63,363 nt of DNA from Brevundimonas sp. UBA4553 (lineage in GTDB: Bacteria > Pseudomonadota > Alphaproteobacteria > Caulobacterales > Caulobacteraceae): positions 1 to 63,363 of the forward strand of contig NZ_DGLD01000011.1 of NCBI RefSeq assembly GCF_002387245.1, given 5' to 3'. Below the pieces are notes generated by a model. That model did no database searches. It was not told the origin of the DNA and was given only the letters and a program-made list of their open reading frames with translations. Positions within the stretch are counted from its first letter, which is position 1. Each line of letters begins with the position of its first letter. Made by a program: the position numbers and the translations under genes. This document shows, in pieces, positions 55,874-63,363 of this stretch.

Positions 55874-58012
55874 ATGAAGAAAATGCTGATCGGGGCCGCA
55901 GTCGGCGCCCTGTTGTTGCCTGCAAGCGTCGCCATGGCGCAGGACGGTCATGACCACGCCTGCGTGGATGAAGCCTGCACGGTGGTGGAGCTGTTCCACG
56001 GCGCTTCGGCGCCTGAAGGCGGTGCGGCGCCGGCCGGCTGGGTCGGCACGGATGCGCCCAAGTACGGAACCTGGGGCTTTGACCTCTCGGGCCGCGACAC
56101 CTCGGTGGCGCCGGGCGACAGCTTCTTCCGCTACGCCAACGGCGCGGCGTTCGACAAGCTGGAGATCCCTTCGGACCGCACCTCCTACGGCTCCTTCCCG
56201 CTGCTGCGCGAACTGTCCGACAACCGGATGAAGGCTCTGATCCAGGGTCTGGTCGCGCGCACGGACCTGGCCCCCGGTTCGGATGAGGCCAAGATCGCCG
56301 ACGCCTATCGTTCCTACATCGACGAGGCGCGCATTGAACAGCTGGACGCCCAGCCGCTGCAGCCCTTCCTGGCCGCCATCCGCGCCGCCGACACGCACGA
56401 GAAGATCGCCGCCTACATGGGCCAGACCCAGGGCCGCGTCGGGTCGTCCTTCTTCGGCACCGGCATCACCATCGATCAGAAGAACCCGACCCGTTACGCC
56501 GTGACCACCGGCCAGTCGGGCATCGGCCTGCCGAACCGCGACTACTATCTGGACGCCCGCTTCGCCGACAAGAAGGAGAAGTATCAGGCCTATGTCGCCC
56601 GTATGCTGACCAATATCGGCTGGGCTGATCCGGCCGGTCACGCCGCCGCCATCGTGGCGCTGGAAACCAAGATCGCCGAGGCCCACTGGACCCCGATCGA
56701 AAACCGCAACCGCGACAAGACCTATAACGAGTACACCATCCAGACCCTGGCCGCCGAGGCACCTGGTTTCGACTGGACCGGCTATTTCAACGCCGCCGGC
56801 CTGGGGTCGATCGACCGCCTGATCGTGCGTCAGAACACGGCCATGCCCAAGATCGCCGCCATCTTCGCTGAAGCGCCGATCGACACCCTGCAGGCGTGGC
56901 AGGCCTTCCACACGACCGACGACGCCGCATCGACCCTGTCGAAGCGCTTCTCGGACGCCCAGTGGGAGTTCCGCTCGCGCGACCTCTCGGGCCAGCCCGA
57001 GCAGCGCTCGCGCGAGAAGCGCGCCATCAGCTTCGCTGAAGGCTCGCTGGGCGAGGCGGCTGGTCGTCTCTATGTCGCGGAATACTTCCCGGCCGAGTCC
57101 AAGGCCAAGATGGAAGAACTGGTCGCCAATCTGCGCATCGCCCTGTCGCACCGCATCGACAATCTGACGTGGATGGGGACCGAGACCAAGGCGGCGGCGC
57201 AGGAGAAGCTGCGCAAGTTCACCGTCAAGATCGGCTATCCGGACAAGTGGCGCGACTATTCCGCGCTGGACGTCCGCGCCGATGACCTGTTCGGCAACAG
57301 CCAGCGTCTGGGCCAGTTCCAGTGGAACTACCAGCTGAACCGCCTGAACAAACCGGTGGACAAGGCCGAGTGGGGCATGACGCCCCAGACGGTCAACGCC
57401 TACTACAACTCGGCCAATAATGAGATCGTCTTCCCGGCCGCCATCCTGCAGCCGCCCTTCTTTGATCCGAACGCGGATCCGGCCGTCAACTACGGCGGCA
57501 TCGGCGGCGTGATCGGTCACGAGATCGGTCACGGCTTCGACGACCAGGGCTCGAAGTCCGACGGCGATGGTGTGTTGCGCAACTGGTGGACCGATCAGGA
57601 CAAGGCCAATTTCGAGGGCCTGACCAAGCGACTGGGCGCCCAGTACGACAGCTATGAGCCTCTGCCGGGCTTCCACGTCCAGGGCGGCCTGACCATGGGC
57701 GAGAACATCGGCGACGCGGCCGGCACGGCGGTGGGCCTGGACGCCTATCACCTGTCGCTGAAGGGGCAGCCGGCGCCGGTGATCGACGGTACGACGGGCG
57801 ATCAGCGCTTCTTCTACGGCTGGGCCCAGGTCTGGCAGTCGAAGTACCGCGAGGATGCGCTGAAGAACCAGATCGCCACCGATCCGCACAGCCCGGCCGA
57901 ATTCCGCGTGATCGGCCCGGTGCGCAACGTGGACGCATGGTACGAAGCCTTCGACGTCCAGCCGGGCTCGAAATACTATCTCGCGCCGGAAGACCGCGTC
58001 CGCATCTGGTAA
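55874..58012 (+). CDS. M13-family metallopeptidase (neprilysin/PepO-like)
   Basis: The 712-residue protein begins MKKMLIGAAVGALLLPASVA, a signal peptide likely cut before QDGHDH, so it acts outside the cytoplasm. The ATG at 55874 is chosen over one at 55868 because the GAGGGA ribosome-binding site fits better. The neprilysin zinc motif HEIGH lies at about 549-553 (IGHEIGHGFDDQGSKSDGDG), the third ligand Glu at about 610 (GENIGDAAGTAVG), and NAYYNSANNEIVFPAAILQP is the substrate-binding signature. M13 enzymes cut peptides of up to about 5 kDa on the N-side of hydrophobic residues. The mature N-terminus has two cysteines and several His residues (QDGHDHACVDEAC). Confidence 0.93.
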   Translation: MKKMLIGAAVGALLLPASVAMAQDGHDHACVDEACTVVELFHGASAPEGGAAPAGWVGTDAPKYGTWGFDLSGRDTSVAPGDSFFRYANGAAFDKLEIPSDRTSYGSFPLLRELSDNRMKALIQGLVARTDLAPGSDEAKIADAYRSYIDEARIEQLDAQPLQPFLAAIRAADTHEKIAAYMGQTQGRVGSSFFGTGITIDQKNPTRYAVTTGQSGIGLPNRDYYLDARFADKKEKYQAYVARMLTNIGWADPAGHAAAIVALETKIAEAHWTPIENRNRDKTYNEYTIQTLAAEAPGFDWTGYFNAAGLGSIDRLIVRQNTAMPKIAAIFAEAPIDTLQAWQAFHTTDDAASTLSKRFSDAQWEFRSRDLSGQPEQRSREKRAISFAEGSLGEAAGRLYVAEYFPAESKAKMEELVANLRIALSHRIDNLTWMGTETKAAAQEKLRKFTVKIGYPDKWRDYSALDVRADDLFGNSQRLGQFQWNYQLNRLNKPVDKAEWGMTPQTVNAYYNSANNEIVFPAAILQPPFFDPNADPAVNYGGIGGVIGHEIGHGFDDQGSKSDGDGVLRNWWTDQDKANFEGLTKRLGAQYDSYEPLPGFHVQGGLTMGENIGDAAGTAVGLDAYHLSLKGQPAPVIDGTTGDQRFFYGWAQVWQSKYREDALKNQIATDPHSPAEFRVIGPVRNVDAWYEAFDVQPGSKYYLAPEDRVRIW

Positions 58013-58034
58013 GCGCCGCATCTGAAATTGGAGA

Positions 58035-58065
58035 AGGGCCGGAGCGGATGCTCCGGCCCTTTTTC
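58035..58065 (+). terminator. Intrinsic terminator after the M13 peptidase
   Basis: AGGGCCGGAG (58035-58044) and CTCCGGCCCT (58051-58060) form a 10-bp stem followed by TTTTC. Confidence 0.9.
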
Positions 58066-58149
58066 ATGAGCGCGCCAATTTATCGAAGGCCATTCGAGTA
58101 GTTCGGCGCGCGGGTGGCTGTCTGTGGGCTGAATATCGCGATTTCAGGC

Positions 58150-58190
58150 ATGAAAAAGCCCGCTGCGGGGGATACATCGCAGCGGGCTTT
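58150..58190 (-). terminator. Minus-strand intrinsic terminator
   Basis: AAAGCCCGCTGCG (58155-58167) and CGCAGCGGGCTTT (58178-58190) form a perfect 13-bp stem. Read on the minus strand it is followed by TTTTTC, so it ends leftward transcription coming from hisS or from the small ORF. Confidence 0.88.
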
Positions 58191-58198
58191 CACGCTCT

Positions 58199-58336
58199 CT
58201 AAGGAGCGGACGTTTCCTCCCCGAAACGCCTCCAAGATGTCGCTGCGGTTGACCGCTGCGCCTCTCGAGTGAGACCAATTGACGCGAACCCGGGGGGCAA
58301 GTCAATCGCATCCATGCCAAAAGAAGGGTCTTTCAT
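58199..58336 (-). CDS. Possible 45-residue small protein
   Basis: This minus-strand frame starts at the ATG at 58336 and ends in TAG at 58199-58201, eight bases before the minus-strand terminator. It encodes MKDPSFGMDAIDLPPGFASI, then GLTREAQRSTAATSWRRFGE and ETSAP. No signal peptide, membrane segment or known motif is seen, and I do not recognise it. The start codon directly adjoins the arm of an inverted repeat (GACTGAA/TTCAGTC, 58337-58365) that may bind a regulator or hide the ribosome-binding site. The close terminator suggests a distinct short transcript; it could equally be an RNA with a chance frame. Confidence 0.35.
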   Translation of the reverse strand: MKDPSFGMDAIDLPPGFASIGLTREAQRSTAATSWRRFGEETSAP

Positions 58337-58382
58337 GACTGAACGTCGATAATACACATTCAGTCGGCCAGTTACTCGAAGC

Positions 58383-59891
58383 CTATTCGATAATGGCGCG
58401 GACCGTTGCGACCAGCTCGCTGCGAGCCACCTTCTGCTGGCCGGGGCGTTCCGCTTTCCAGGCCTCGTTGTCGGCGATAGCGGCGGCGCGGGCGCGACCG
58501 GCGTCGAGATCCTTGATGGTGACTTCCCCGGCGGCCAGCTCGTCGCCGCCCAGGATGACCACGGCGGGGGAGCCGCGACGGTCGGCGTACTTCATCTGCG
58601 CCTTCATGCCGGCGCGCCCCAGATAGAGCTCAGCAGCGATCCCGGCTGCGCGCAGCTCCGACACGGCGTCGAGGTAGTGCTGCATGTCGTCTTCGGAGAA
58701 GACGATGACCACGACCGGGCCGCGCGTGGCGTCGTCGGCGCCGCGACCGGCGGCGCGCAGGGCCGAGGCCAGACGCGACACCCCGAACGAGAAGCCGGTG
58801 GCCGGAACCGACTGTCCGGTGAAGCGCGCCACCAGATCGTCATAACGACCGCCGCCGCCGATCGAGCCGAAGCGCACGGCGCGCCCCTTGTCGTCCTTGG
58901 TGTCCAGCAGCAGCTCGGCCTCGAAAACGGCGCCGGTATAGTATTCCAGCCCGCGCACGATGGTCGGGTCGAACTTCACCTCGGCCTCGCCGACCCGCAT
59001 GGCGGTCAGGGCGCGGTCGATAGCGGACAGTTCGGACAGCGCCGCTTCGCCCGCCGCGCCCAGCGAGGCGCCGGCCTTGGCCACGGCGTCCAGCACGCCC
59101 GCACGGCTGAGGCCCGGCGTCTCGGCGGACACAAGGAAGGCTTCGACCGCGCCGATCACGGCCGAGGGCAGGCGGGCGCCCTTGGTGTAGTCGCCGGACT
59201 CGTCCAGGCGGCCCTCGCCCAGCAGGGCGCGCACGCCCTCCAGGCCCAGGCGGTCATACTTGTCGACGGCGCGCAGGGCGGTCAGGCGCTGGACCGCGTC
59301 GGTCACGCCGCCGGCGTCGAACAGGCCGTCGAACAGCTTGCGGTTGGAGACGCGGATGACCGACTGGCCGTCGCCGAGACCGGCGGCGCGCAGGCCCTCG
59401 CAGCCCATGGCGATGATCTCGGCGTCCGCCTCTGGTCGGTCGGATCCGACGGTGTCGGCGTCGCATTGCCAGAACTCGCGGAAGCGGCCGGGGCCGGGCT
59501 TCTCGTTGCGCCAGACCGGGCCGTAGGCGTAGCGACGGAAGGGTTTTGGCAGGGTCTCCCAATTCTGGGCGGCGAAGCGGGCCAGGGGCGCGGTGTGGTC
59601 ATAGCGCAGGGCCATCCACTCGCCCGGCTCGTCCGAACCGGCGTCGTCCTGCATGGCGAAGACGCCCTCGTTGGGGCGGTCAGCGTCGGGCAGGAACTTG
59701 CCCAGGGCGTCGGCGTACTCAAACGCCGGGGTCTCCAGCGGCTCGAAGCCCCAACGCTCATAGACCTCGGACACGCGCGCGACGATGCGACGCTCGGCGG
59801 TCAGGTCGCGGCCACGACGGTCGGCGAACCCCCTGGGCGCTCTAGCTTCGGGGGCGCGGGCTTCGGGGCGGATAGGGGCTTCGTCGGTCAT
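58383..59891 (-). CDS. hisS: Histidyl-tRNA synthetase
   Basis: HisRS charges tRNA-His. The 502-residue class II synthetase has GFADRRGRDLTAERRIVARV at the start, FEPLETPAFEYADALGKFLP (motif 1 region), RYDHTAPLARFAAQNW, FRREYAYG-like RRYAYGPVWRNEKPGPGRFR (motif 2), the histidine-binding region IVRGLEYYTGAVFE, FGSIGGGGRYDDLVA (motif 3 region), and an anticodon-binding domain with AAELYLGRAGMKAQMKYADR. It is longer than the E. coli enzyme (about 424 residues) mainly by internal insertions and an N-terminal Ala/Arg/Glu-rich start (TDEAPIRPEARAPEARAP), as in other alphaproteobacteria. Starts near the DUF418 gene end, with a 55-base gap. Confidence 0.95.
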   Translation of the reverse strand: MTDEAPIRPEARAPEARAPRGFADRRGRDLTAERRIVARVSEVYERWGFEPLETPAFEYADALGKFLPDADRPNEGVFAMQDDAGSDEPGEWMALRYDHTAPLARFAAQNWETLPKPFRRYAYGPVWRNEKPGPGRFREFWQCDADTVGSDRPEADAEIIAMGCEGLRAAGLGDGQSVIRVSNRKLFDGLFDAGGVTDAVQRLTALRAVDKYDRLGLEGVRALLGEGRLDESGDYTKGARLPSAVIGAVEAFLVSAETPGLSRAGVLDAVAKAGASLGAAGEAALSELSAIDRALTAMRVGEAEVKFDPTIVRGLEYYTGAVFEAELLLDTKDDKGRAVRFGSIGGGGRYDDLVARFTGQSVPATGFSFGVSRLASALRAAGRGADDATRGPVVVIVFSEDDMQHYLDAVSELRAAGIAAELYLGRAGMKAQMKYADRRGSPAVVILGGDELAAGEVTIKDLDAGRARAAAIADNEAWKAERPGQQKVARSELVATVRAIIE

Positions 59892-59946
59892 GCCGCGCGA
59901 TTAAGCCATCGGCGGACCGGCTGCAACTTGCCGTCCGGCTTAGGGG

Positions 59947-61170
59947 TCAGGTCTGACGGCGCAACGGCAGGTCGTGGCCATAGCTGAGGCGGCGCCACAG
60001 CCATTCCAGCGGCCCAATGCGGAAGCGGCTCAGCCACAACGGCGACCAGATCAACTGTAGCGCCCAGACGGCGACGACGATGGCCCACTGGCCCGGATAG
60101 TCGACCTGTCCCATCAGTCGCGGCCCCCAAGGCATGTAGAAGAGGCTCGACATGATCAGGGTCTGGGTCAGGTAGTTGGTGAAGGCCATCTGGCCGACCG
60201 GCGCAAAGACACGGCGCACCCAGCCGACCCCGCGCGAGGTCAGCAGGATCAGCCCGCTGGCGTAGGCCAGGGTGACAAAGATCGGAAAGGAGGCGATCGC
60301 ATCGGCCCAGCCCTTGGTGGCCTGGACGCCCGGACCAGCCATGATCTCCAACCACTCAAGCACGCCCAGCAGCGCCAGGAGGGCGGCGCCGGTCGCGATC
60401 AGGATCAGGTAGATCCGGGTGGGCAGACGGCCGTGGAAGAAGCCCGCCTTGAACAGGCCCAGGCCCAGCATCATCAGCGAGACAGTGGCGAAGACATAGC
60501 CGAACAGGCTCATGGCCTGAAGCAGTCCCCAGGCCTTCAGGTTCTCGATCAGACCGGCCGGCCAACCGCTGCGATAGGCGGCGATGCTGGCGGCGACGGC
60601 GTTCTCCGCGACCCCCATGGAGCTGTCGTTCATGGCTTCGGGTGTCCAGGCCGTCATAAGCATCAATGCGGCCTGCCCCGTGGCCAGGACCAGCGTGGCG
60701 CCGAGGCCGAACTGGATCAGCGGTCGGGCCGGCATCGACCGCATCAGCATCATGAACAGGCCGGACCAGGCGTAGAGCAACAGGATGTCGCCGTACCAGA
60801 AGGCTGCGCCGTGGATCACGCCGAACAGGGCCAGCCACATCAGGCGGCGGCGCAGCACCCGCCCGCGCGCCTCGTCTCCGCGTTGACCGCCGACGAGGAA
60901 GATCGACACGCCGAATAGCATGGAAAACAGGGTGACGAATTTCTGATGGAAGAAGACCTCGCCCACCCAGTGAGCGACGGCGTTGGCGCCGATCAGGGGG
61001 AAGGGCGATTGCTCCGGTGCGAACTCGACGGCCATCGGCAGGGCGAAGGCGGCGGCGTTGACCGCCAAGATGCCCAGCACGGCCACGCCGCGCAGGACAT
61101 CCAGGGTCTGGATACGGGCGCCGGCGGCCACTGGCAGCGGCCCATTCGATGGAACGGTCTGATCAGTCAT
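59947..61170 (-). CDS. DUF418 domain-containing membrane protein
   Basis: The 407-residue protein has about ten hydrophobic helices and fits DUF418 (with the related DUF405 acyltransferase-like fold). Telling motifs are TLDVLRGVAVLGILAVNAAA at residues 22-41, LFSMLFGVSIFLVGG, LLYAWSGLFMMLMRSMPARP, GWVRRVFAPVGQMAFTNYLT, and RFRIGPLEWLWRRLSYG at the end. These are common in YeiB-like proteins, whose role is not settled but may involve membrane-linked acyl transfer. The gene lies 55 bases upstream of hisS on the same strand; another membrane protein gene precedes it. Confidence 0.88.
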   Translation of the reverse strand: MTDQTVPSNGPLPVAAGARIQTLDVLRGVAVLGILAVNAAAFALPMAVEFAPEQSPFPLIGANAVAHWVGEVFFHQKFVTLFSMLFGVSIFLVGGQRGDEARGRVLRRRLMWLALFGVIHGAAFWYGDILLLYAWSGLFMMLMRSMPARPLIQFGLGATLVLATGQAALMLMTAWTPEAMNDSSMGVAENAVAASIAAYRSGWPAGLIENLKAWGLLQAMSLFGYVFATVSLMMLGLGLFKAGFFHGRLPTRIYLILIATGAALLALLGVLEWLEIMAGPGVQATKGWADAIASFPIFVTLAYASGLILLTSRGVGWVRRVFAPVGQMAFTNYLTQTLIMSSLFYMPWGPRLMGQVDYPGQWAIVVAVWALQLIWSPLWLSRFRIGPLEWLWRRLSYGHDLPLRRQT

Positions 61171-61246
61171 GGCGTCGGTCCTTCCCCAGCGAGCCGACCG
61201 GTCATGCGGGCTGCGCGCGGCGGGGACACCTTAAATCGCGGTAAGG

Positions 61247-61810
61247 TCAGGCAGGACCGTTCGGCATCAGGCCCATGCGGTTCTTGACCACGGGCGCGGG
61301 CGTGAAGGCGATGAAGGCCACGCACAGACCGGCCCACAGAGCGTAGCTGACCCCCACCAGCACCGCCAGCGGCAGGCCGGCGACGCCGAAGATCAGCAGG
61401 GTTGTTTCCAGCGCCCCAAGACCCTGGACCAGGCTTTGCGAGGCGATGACGGACAGCAGGGACATGACCACGGCGATCAGGGTCTGGACGGCGGCCGCCA
61501 GCAGGCCGCCGAAGACCATGAAGCGACAGACCACGCCCAGACGGGTGGAGGGGCGTCCGACCCGGGCATGGGTCTGGCGCAGCAGCCAAAGGCCCACGGG
61601 GGCGGCGATCAGGCCCAACACCAGCAGCACCAGCCGCCAGTCGGTATCGACGCCCGAGGCCCAGTTCTCGGGCGGCCATTTGATCAGGGTGATGATCAGC
61701 GGGGGCCAGGCGGCGGCGGCCAGGGCCGCTAGCACGAACCGCTGCGTCGATGGGCGGGGCGCGACACGCCTGAGGCCCGGCAGGTCCTCGATCCGGTCCA
61801 GACGCAGCAT
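61247..61810 (-). CDS. Membrane protein of unknown function
   Basis: I do not recognise this 187-residue protein. It has about four to five hydrophobic segments (FVLAALAAAAWPPLIITLIK, LVLLVLGLIAAPVGLWLLRQ, VCRFMVFGGLLAAAVQTLIA, LIFGVAGLPLAVLVGVSYAL and GLCVAFIAFTPAPVV) and short loops with scattered Arg. The pattern of a DUF2975-like protein is possible but not firm. The ATG at 61810 overlaps the stop of the upstream 3-hydroxybutyryl-CoA dehydrogenase gene by one base, so it is translationally coupled to it; this contrasts with the unrelated functions and may only reflect shared expression. A 76-base gap separates it from the DUF418 gene. Confidence 0.65.
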   Translation of the reverse strand: MLRLDRIEDLPGLRRVAPRPSTQRFVLAALAAAAWPPLIITLIKWPPENWASGVDTDWRLVLLVLGLIAAPVGLWLLRQTHARVGRPSTRLGVVCRFMVFGGLLAAAVQTLIAVVMSLLSVIASQSLVQGLGALETTLLIFGVAGLPLAVLVGVSYALWAGLCVAFIAFTPAPVVKNRMGLMPNGPA

Positions 61811-62688
61811 CAGCGGGTCGGGACCGGCGCGGCGCCGGAATAGTCATAGAAGCCGCGGCCGCTCTTCTTGCCCAGCCAGCCGGCCTCGACATACTTCACC
61901 AGCAGCGGGCAGGGGCGGTACTTGCTGTCGGCCAGGCCGTCGTAGAGCACGTTCATGATGGCCAGAACCACGTCCAGCCCCATGAAGTCGGCCAATTCAA
62001 GCGGCCCCATCGGGTGGTTGGCGCCCAGCTTGAGCGCCTTGTCGATCGAGGCGACGTTGCCGACGCCTTCGTACAGGACATAGATCGCCTCGTTCATCAT
62101 CGGCACCAGGATGCGATTGACGATGAAGGCGGGGAAGTCCTCGGACTCGGTGGTGATCTTGCCCAGGCTCTCGGCGAAGGCGACGGCGGCCTCATAGGTG
62201 GCGGCCGAGGTGGCGATGCCGCGCACGATCTCGACCAACTTCATCGTCGGCGCCGGCTTCATGAAGTGCAGGCCGATGAAGCGGTCGGGCCGGTCGCTGA
62301 CCGAGGCCAGACGGGTGATCGAAATCGACGAGGTGTTGGAGGCCAGCAGGGTGTCCGGCCCCAAATGCGGCAACAGGTCGACAAAGACGGACTTCTTGAC
62401 CGCTTCATCCTCGGACGCGGCCTCGATGATCAGGTCGGCCTGGGCCGCCTCCGCCAGGGTGGCGACAGGCTGTATGCGGGCGAGAGCGGCGTCCGCCTCG
62501 GCCGGGGTGGTCAGGCCGCGCGCGGCGCGACGCGCCAGACTGGCTGCAATTTCCCCCTGAGCCAGCGGGATCCGCTCGGCCGAGAGGTCAAACAGCCGCA
62601 CGTCATAGCCGCCGGCCGCCACCGCCTGAGCGATGCCCGAACCCATTTGCCCGGCGCCGATAATGGCGACTGTCCTGATCGTGGTCAT
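61810..62688 (-). CDS. 3-hydroxybutyryl-CoA dehydrogenase
   Basis: The 292-residue enzyme oxidises 3-hydroxybutyryl-CoA to acetoacetyl-CoA with NAD(P)+. It starts MTTIRTVAIIGAGQMGSGIA at the ATG at 62688, with the nucleotide motif IGAGQMGSGIA. Catalytic and substrate motifs are LLASNTSSISITRLASVSDR, GLHFMKPAPTMKLVEIVRGI (with the catalytic His in LHFM), the Asn-rich AFIVNRILVPMMNEAIYVLY, and LGANHPMGPLELADFMGLDV. The closing GRGFYDYSG is typical. It may act in butanoate/PHB metabolism or fatty-acid breakdown; paaH and hbd-type names are both used. It ends overlapping the start of a membrane-protein gene. Confidence 0.93.
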   Translation of the reverse strand: MTTIRTVAIIGAGQMGSGIAQAVAAGGYDVRLFDLSAERIPLAQGEIAASLARRAARGLTTPAEADAALARIQPVATLAEAAQADLIIEAASEDEAVKKSVFVDLLPHLGPDTLLASNTSSISITRLASVSDRPDRFIGLHFMKPAPTMKLVEIVRGIATSAATYEAAVAFAESLGKITTESEDFPAFIVNRILVPMMNEAIYVLYEGVGNVASIDKALKLGANHPMGPLELADFMGLDVVLAIMNVLYDGLADSKYRPCPLLVKYVEAGWLGKKSGRGFYDYSGAAPVPTR

Positions 62689-62833
62689 GAATACGCGCAA
62701 TCTGCGGCCCCGAAGGGACCAATCGCGGGCACCTTAGGAGCCCGCCCGCCGCGCGCAAGGGGCGGAATGAGGCGCGATTAAGATTCCTGACGGCCGTGTC
62801 CGCGCCTCAACGCTTGCCGCCTCGCCGGACGCC

Positions 62834-63163
62834 TCAGTAGGCGCCGACGAGGCCCAGGGCCGCGACGTGCAGCGGCGGCAGCAGATAGGCCTGCACGCCC
62901 TGGATGATCAGCAGAGCCACGATCGGCGTCAGGTCCATGCCGCCCAGTGGCGGGATGATCCGGCGCAGCGGCGCCAGCACGGGGCTGGTGAACCGGTCCA
63001 GGAACTCGGCCACCTGAGCGACGAAGCGGTTGCGGTAGTTGATGACGTCGAAGGCGAACAGCCAGCTCAGGATCGCATTGGCGATGATGGCGAACAGCAG
63101 CAGCTGCAGCAGCGCCCCAATCAGAAAGAAGATGAAGCCGATGACGCCGACGCCGATGCCCAT
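62834..63163 (-). CDS. YggT-family membrane protein
   Basis: This 109-residue protein has two YggT-type hydrophobic helices: FIFFLIGALLQLLLFAIIAN followed by AILSWLFAFDVINYRNRFVA, and PIVALLIIQGVQAYLLPPLH near the end, with the signature FTSPVLAPLRRIIPPLGGMD between them. YggT proteins are found in most bacteria and are linked to cell-shape or envelope stress in some; the role is not known. No SepF or YggS gene lies adjacent in the window. The start at 63163 is the only plausible ATG. Confidence 0.9.
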   Translation of the reverse strand: MGIGVGVIGFIFFLIGALLQLLLFAIIANAILSWLFAFDVINYRNRFVAQVAEFLDRFTSPVLAPLRRIIPPLGGMDLTPIVALLIIQGVQAYLLPPLHVAALGLVGAY

Positions 63164-63236
63164 GCGGAAATTCCCTTGAAACTGGTACGCTTCTAGCGGC
63201 GCCGTCGCCGAACGCCAAGGATTCCTCCGCGACCCG

Positions 63237-63266
63237 TTGACACCCCCCCGACGCCCCGCTTATCTC
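63237..63266 (+). promoter_or_regulatory. Promoter of tRNA-Ala
   Basis: TTGACA (63237-63242), an 18-base C-rich spacer and TATCTC (63261-63266) give a canonical -35/-10 pair with the start about 10-12 bases before the tRNA. Confidence 0.75.
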
Positions 63267-63284
63267 CGCCCCTGCCTGTCGGTC

Positions 63285-63360
<76 letters not shown>

Positions 63361-63363
63361 AAT

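Larger units (their letters stand above)
58066..58382. other. Long hairpin-rich intergenic region before hisS
   Basis: The 370 bases between the M13 peptidase and hisS contain a plus-strand terminator (58035), a minus-strand terminator (58150), a 45-codon minus-strand ORF (58199-58336), and an inverted repeat GACTGAA/TTCAGTC (58337-58365). A hairpin CGTTTC-CTCCCC-GAAACG occurs at 58211-58228; on the plus strand its loop is a CCTCCCC anti-SD-like run. No longer gene is seen. Confidence 0.5.

Overview
The window looks like a chromosomal segment of a high-GC alphaproteobacterium of the Caulobacterales, most likely Brevundimonas or a close relative. This is inferred from gene content and order: rph/hrcA-grpE, dnaK/dnaJ-dapB, the RegB/SenC/RegA redox set, MmcB, DUF2794, and LexA boxes of the alphaproteobacterial GTTC-N7-GTTC type. 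No species-level marker such as rRNA is present. There are no CRISPR arrays, insertion sequences or prophage genes.

Layout. 1-232 is the tail of a chemoreceptor. 373-12216 is a translation and RNA-processing block: rimP-nusA-ylxR-like-infB, two extra genes (a small secreted protein and a DUF2459 protein), then rbfA-truB-rpsO-pnp. 12342-15337 holds a lipoprotein, rph, and divergently hrcA-grpE. 15401-22238 contains a Tat-exported dienelactone-hydrolase-like protein, alkB, dnaK, dnaJ-dapB and an EamA transporter. 22242-23927 is dut-coaBC on the minus strand. 23928-26102 is a short accessory stretch with lower GC in places, with a lipoprotein behind a LexA box, two orphan ORFs and three copies of a dispersed repeat. 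26103-33124 has murI, an M3 peptidase, corA and ppc. 33422-36190 is ffh-rpsP-rimM, without the usual trmD-rplS.

36272-43000 mixes housekeeping and small genes: GST, YegP-like protein, a frameshifted KTSC gene, benE, VOC protein, fabI, DUF2794, Bax-inhibitor-like protein, thpR, GNAT and mmcB. 43028-45841 is the RegA/RegB redox two-component system with a divergent SenC/SCO gene. 45938-49982 has a PHA depolymerase, a YgjP-type metalloprotein and a class A PBP. 50068-53633 is a methyltransferase/hydrolase pair divergent from a Rieske oxygenase, followed by a TetR regulator. 53862-63163 has a KefB-type antiporter, an M13 peptidase, hisS, a DUF418 protein, a 3-hydroxybutyryl-CoA dehydrogenase and a YggT protein. 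A tRNA-Ala(CGC) closes the window.

The most interesting signals are regulatory. Two LexA-type boxes match at 12 of 15 positions. One lies inside a well-formed promoter of mmcB, a known SOS gene in Caulobacter. The other lies in front of an uncharacterised lipoprotein whose C-terminus resembles, from memory, C-terminal segments of secreted polymorphic toxins. dnaK and dnaJ are separated by a terminator, and each has a heat-shock promoter of identical geometry. Other leads are a terminator-like hairpin in the rimP-nusA leader, a large hairpin in the corA leader, a REP-like hairpin pair with compensatory changes, and a 45-codon ORF with its own terminator beyond hisS.
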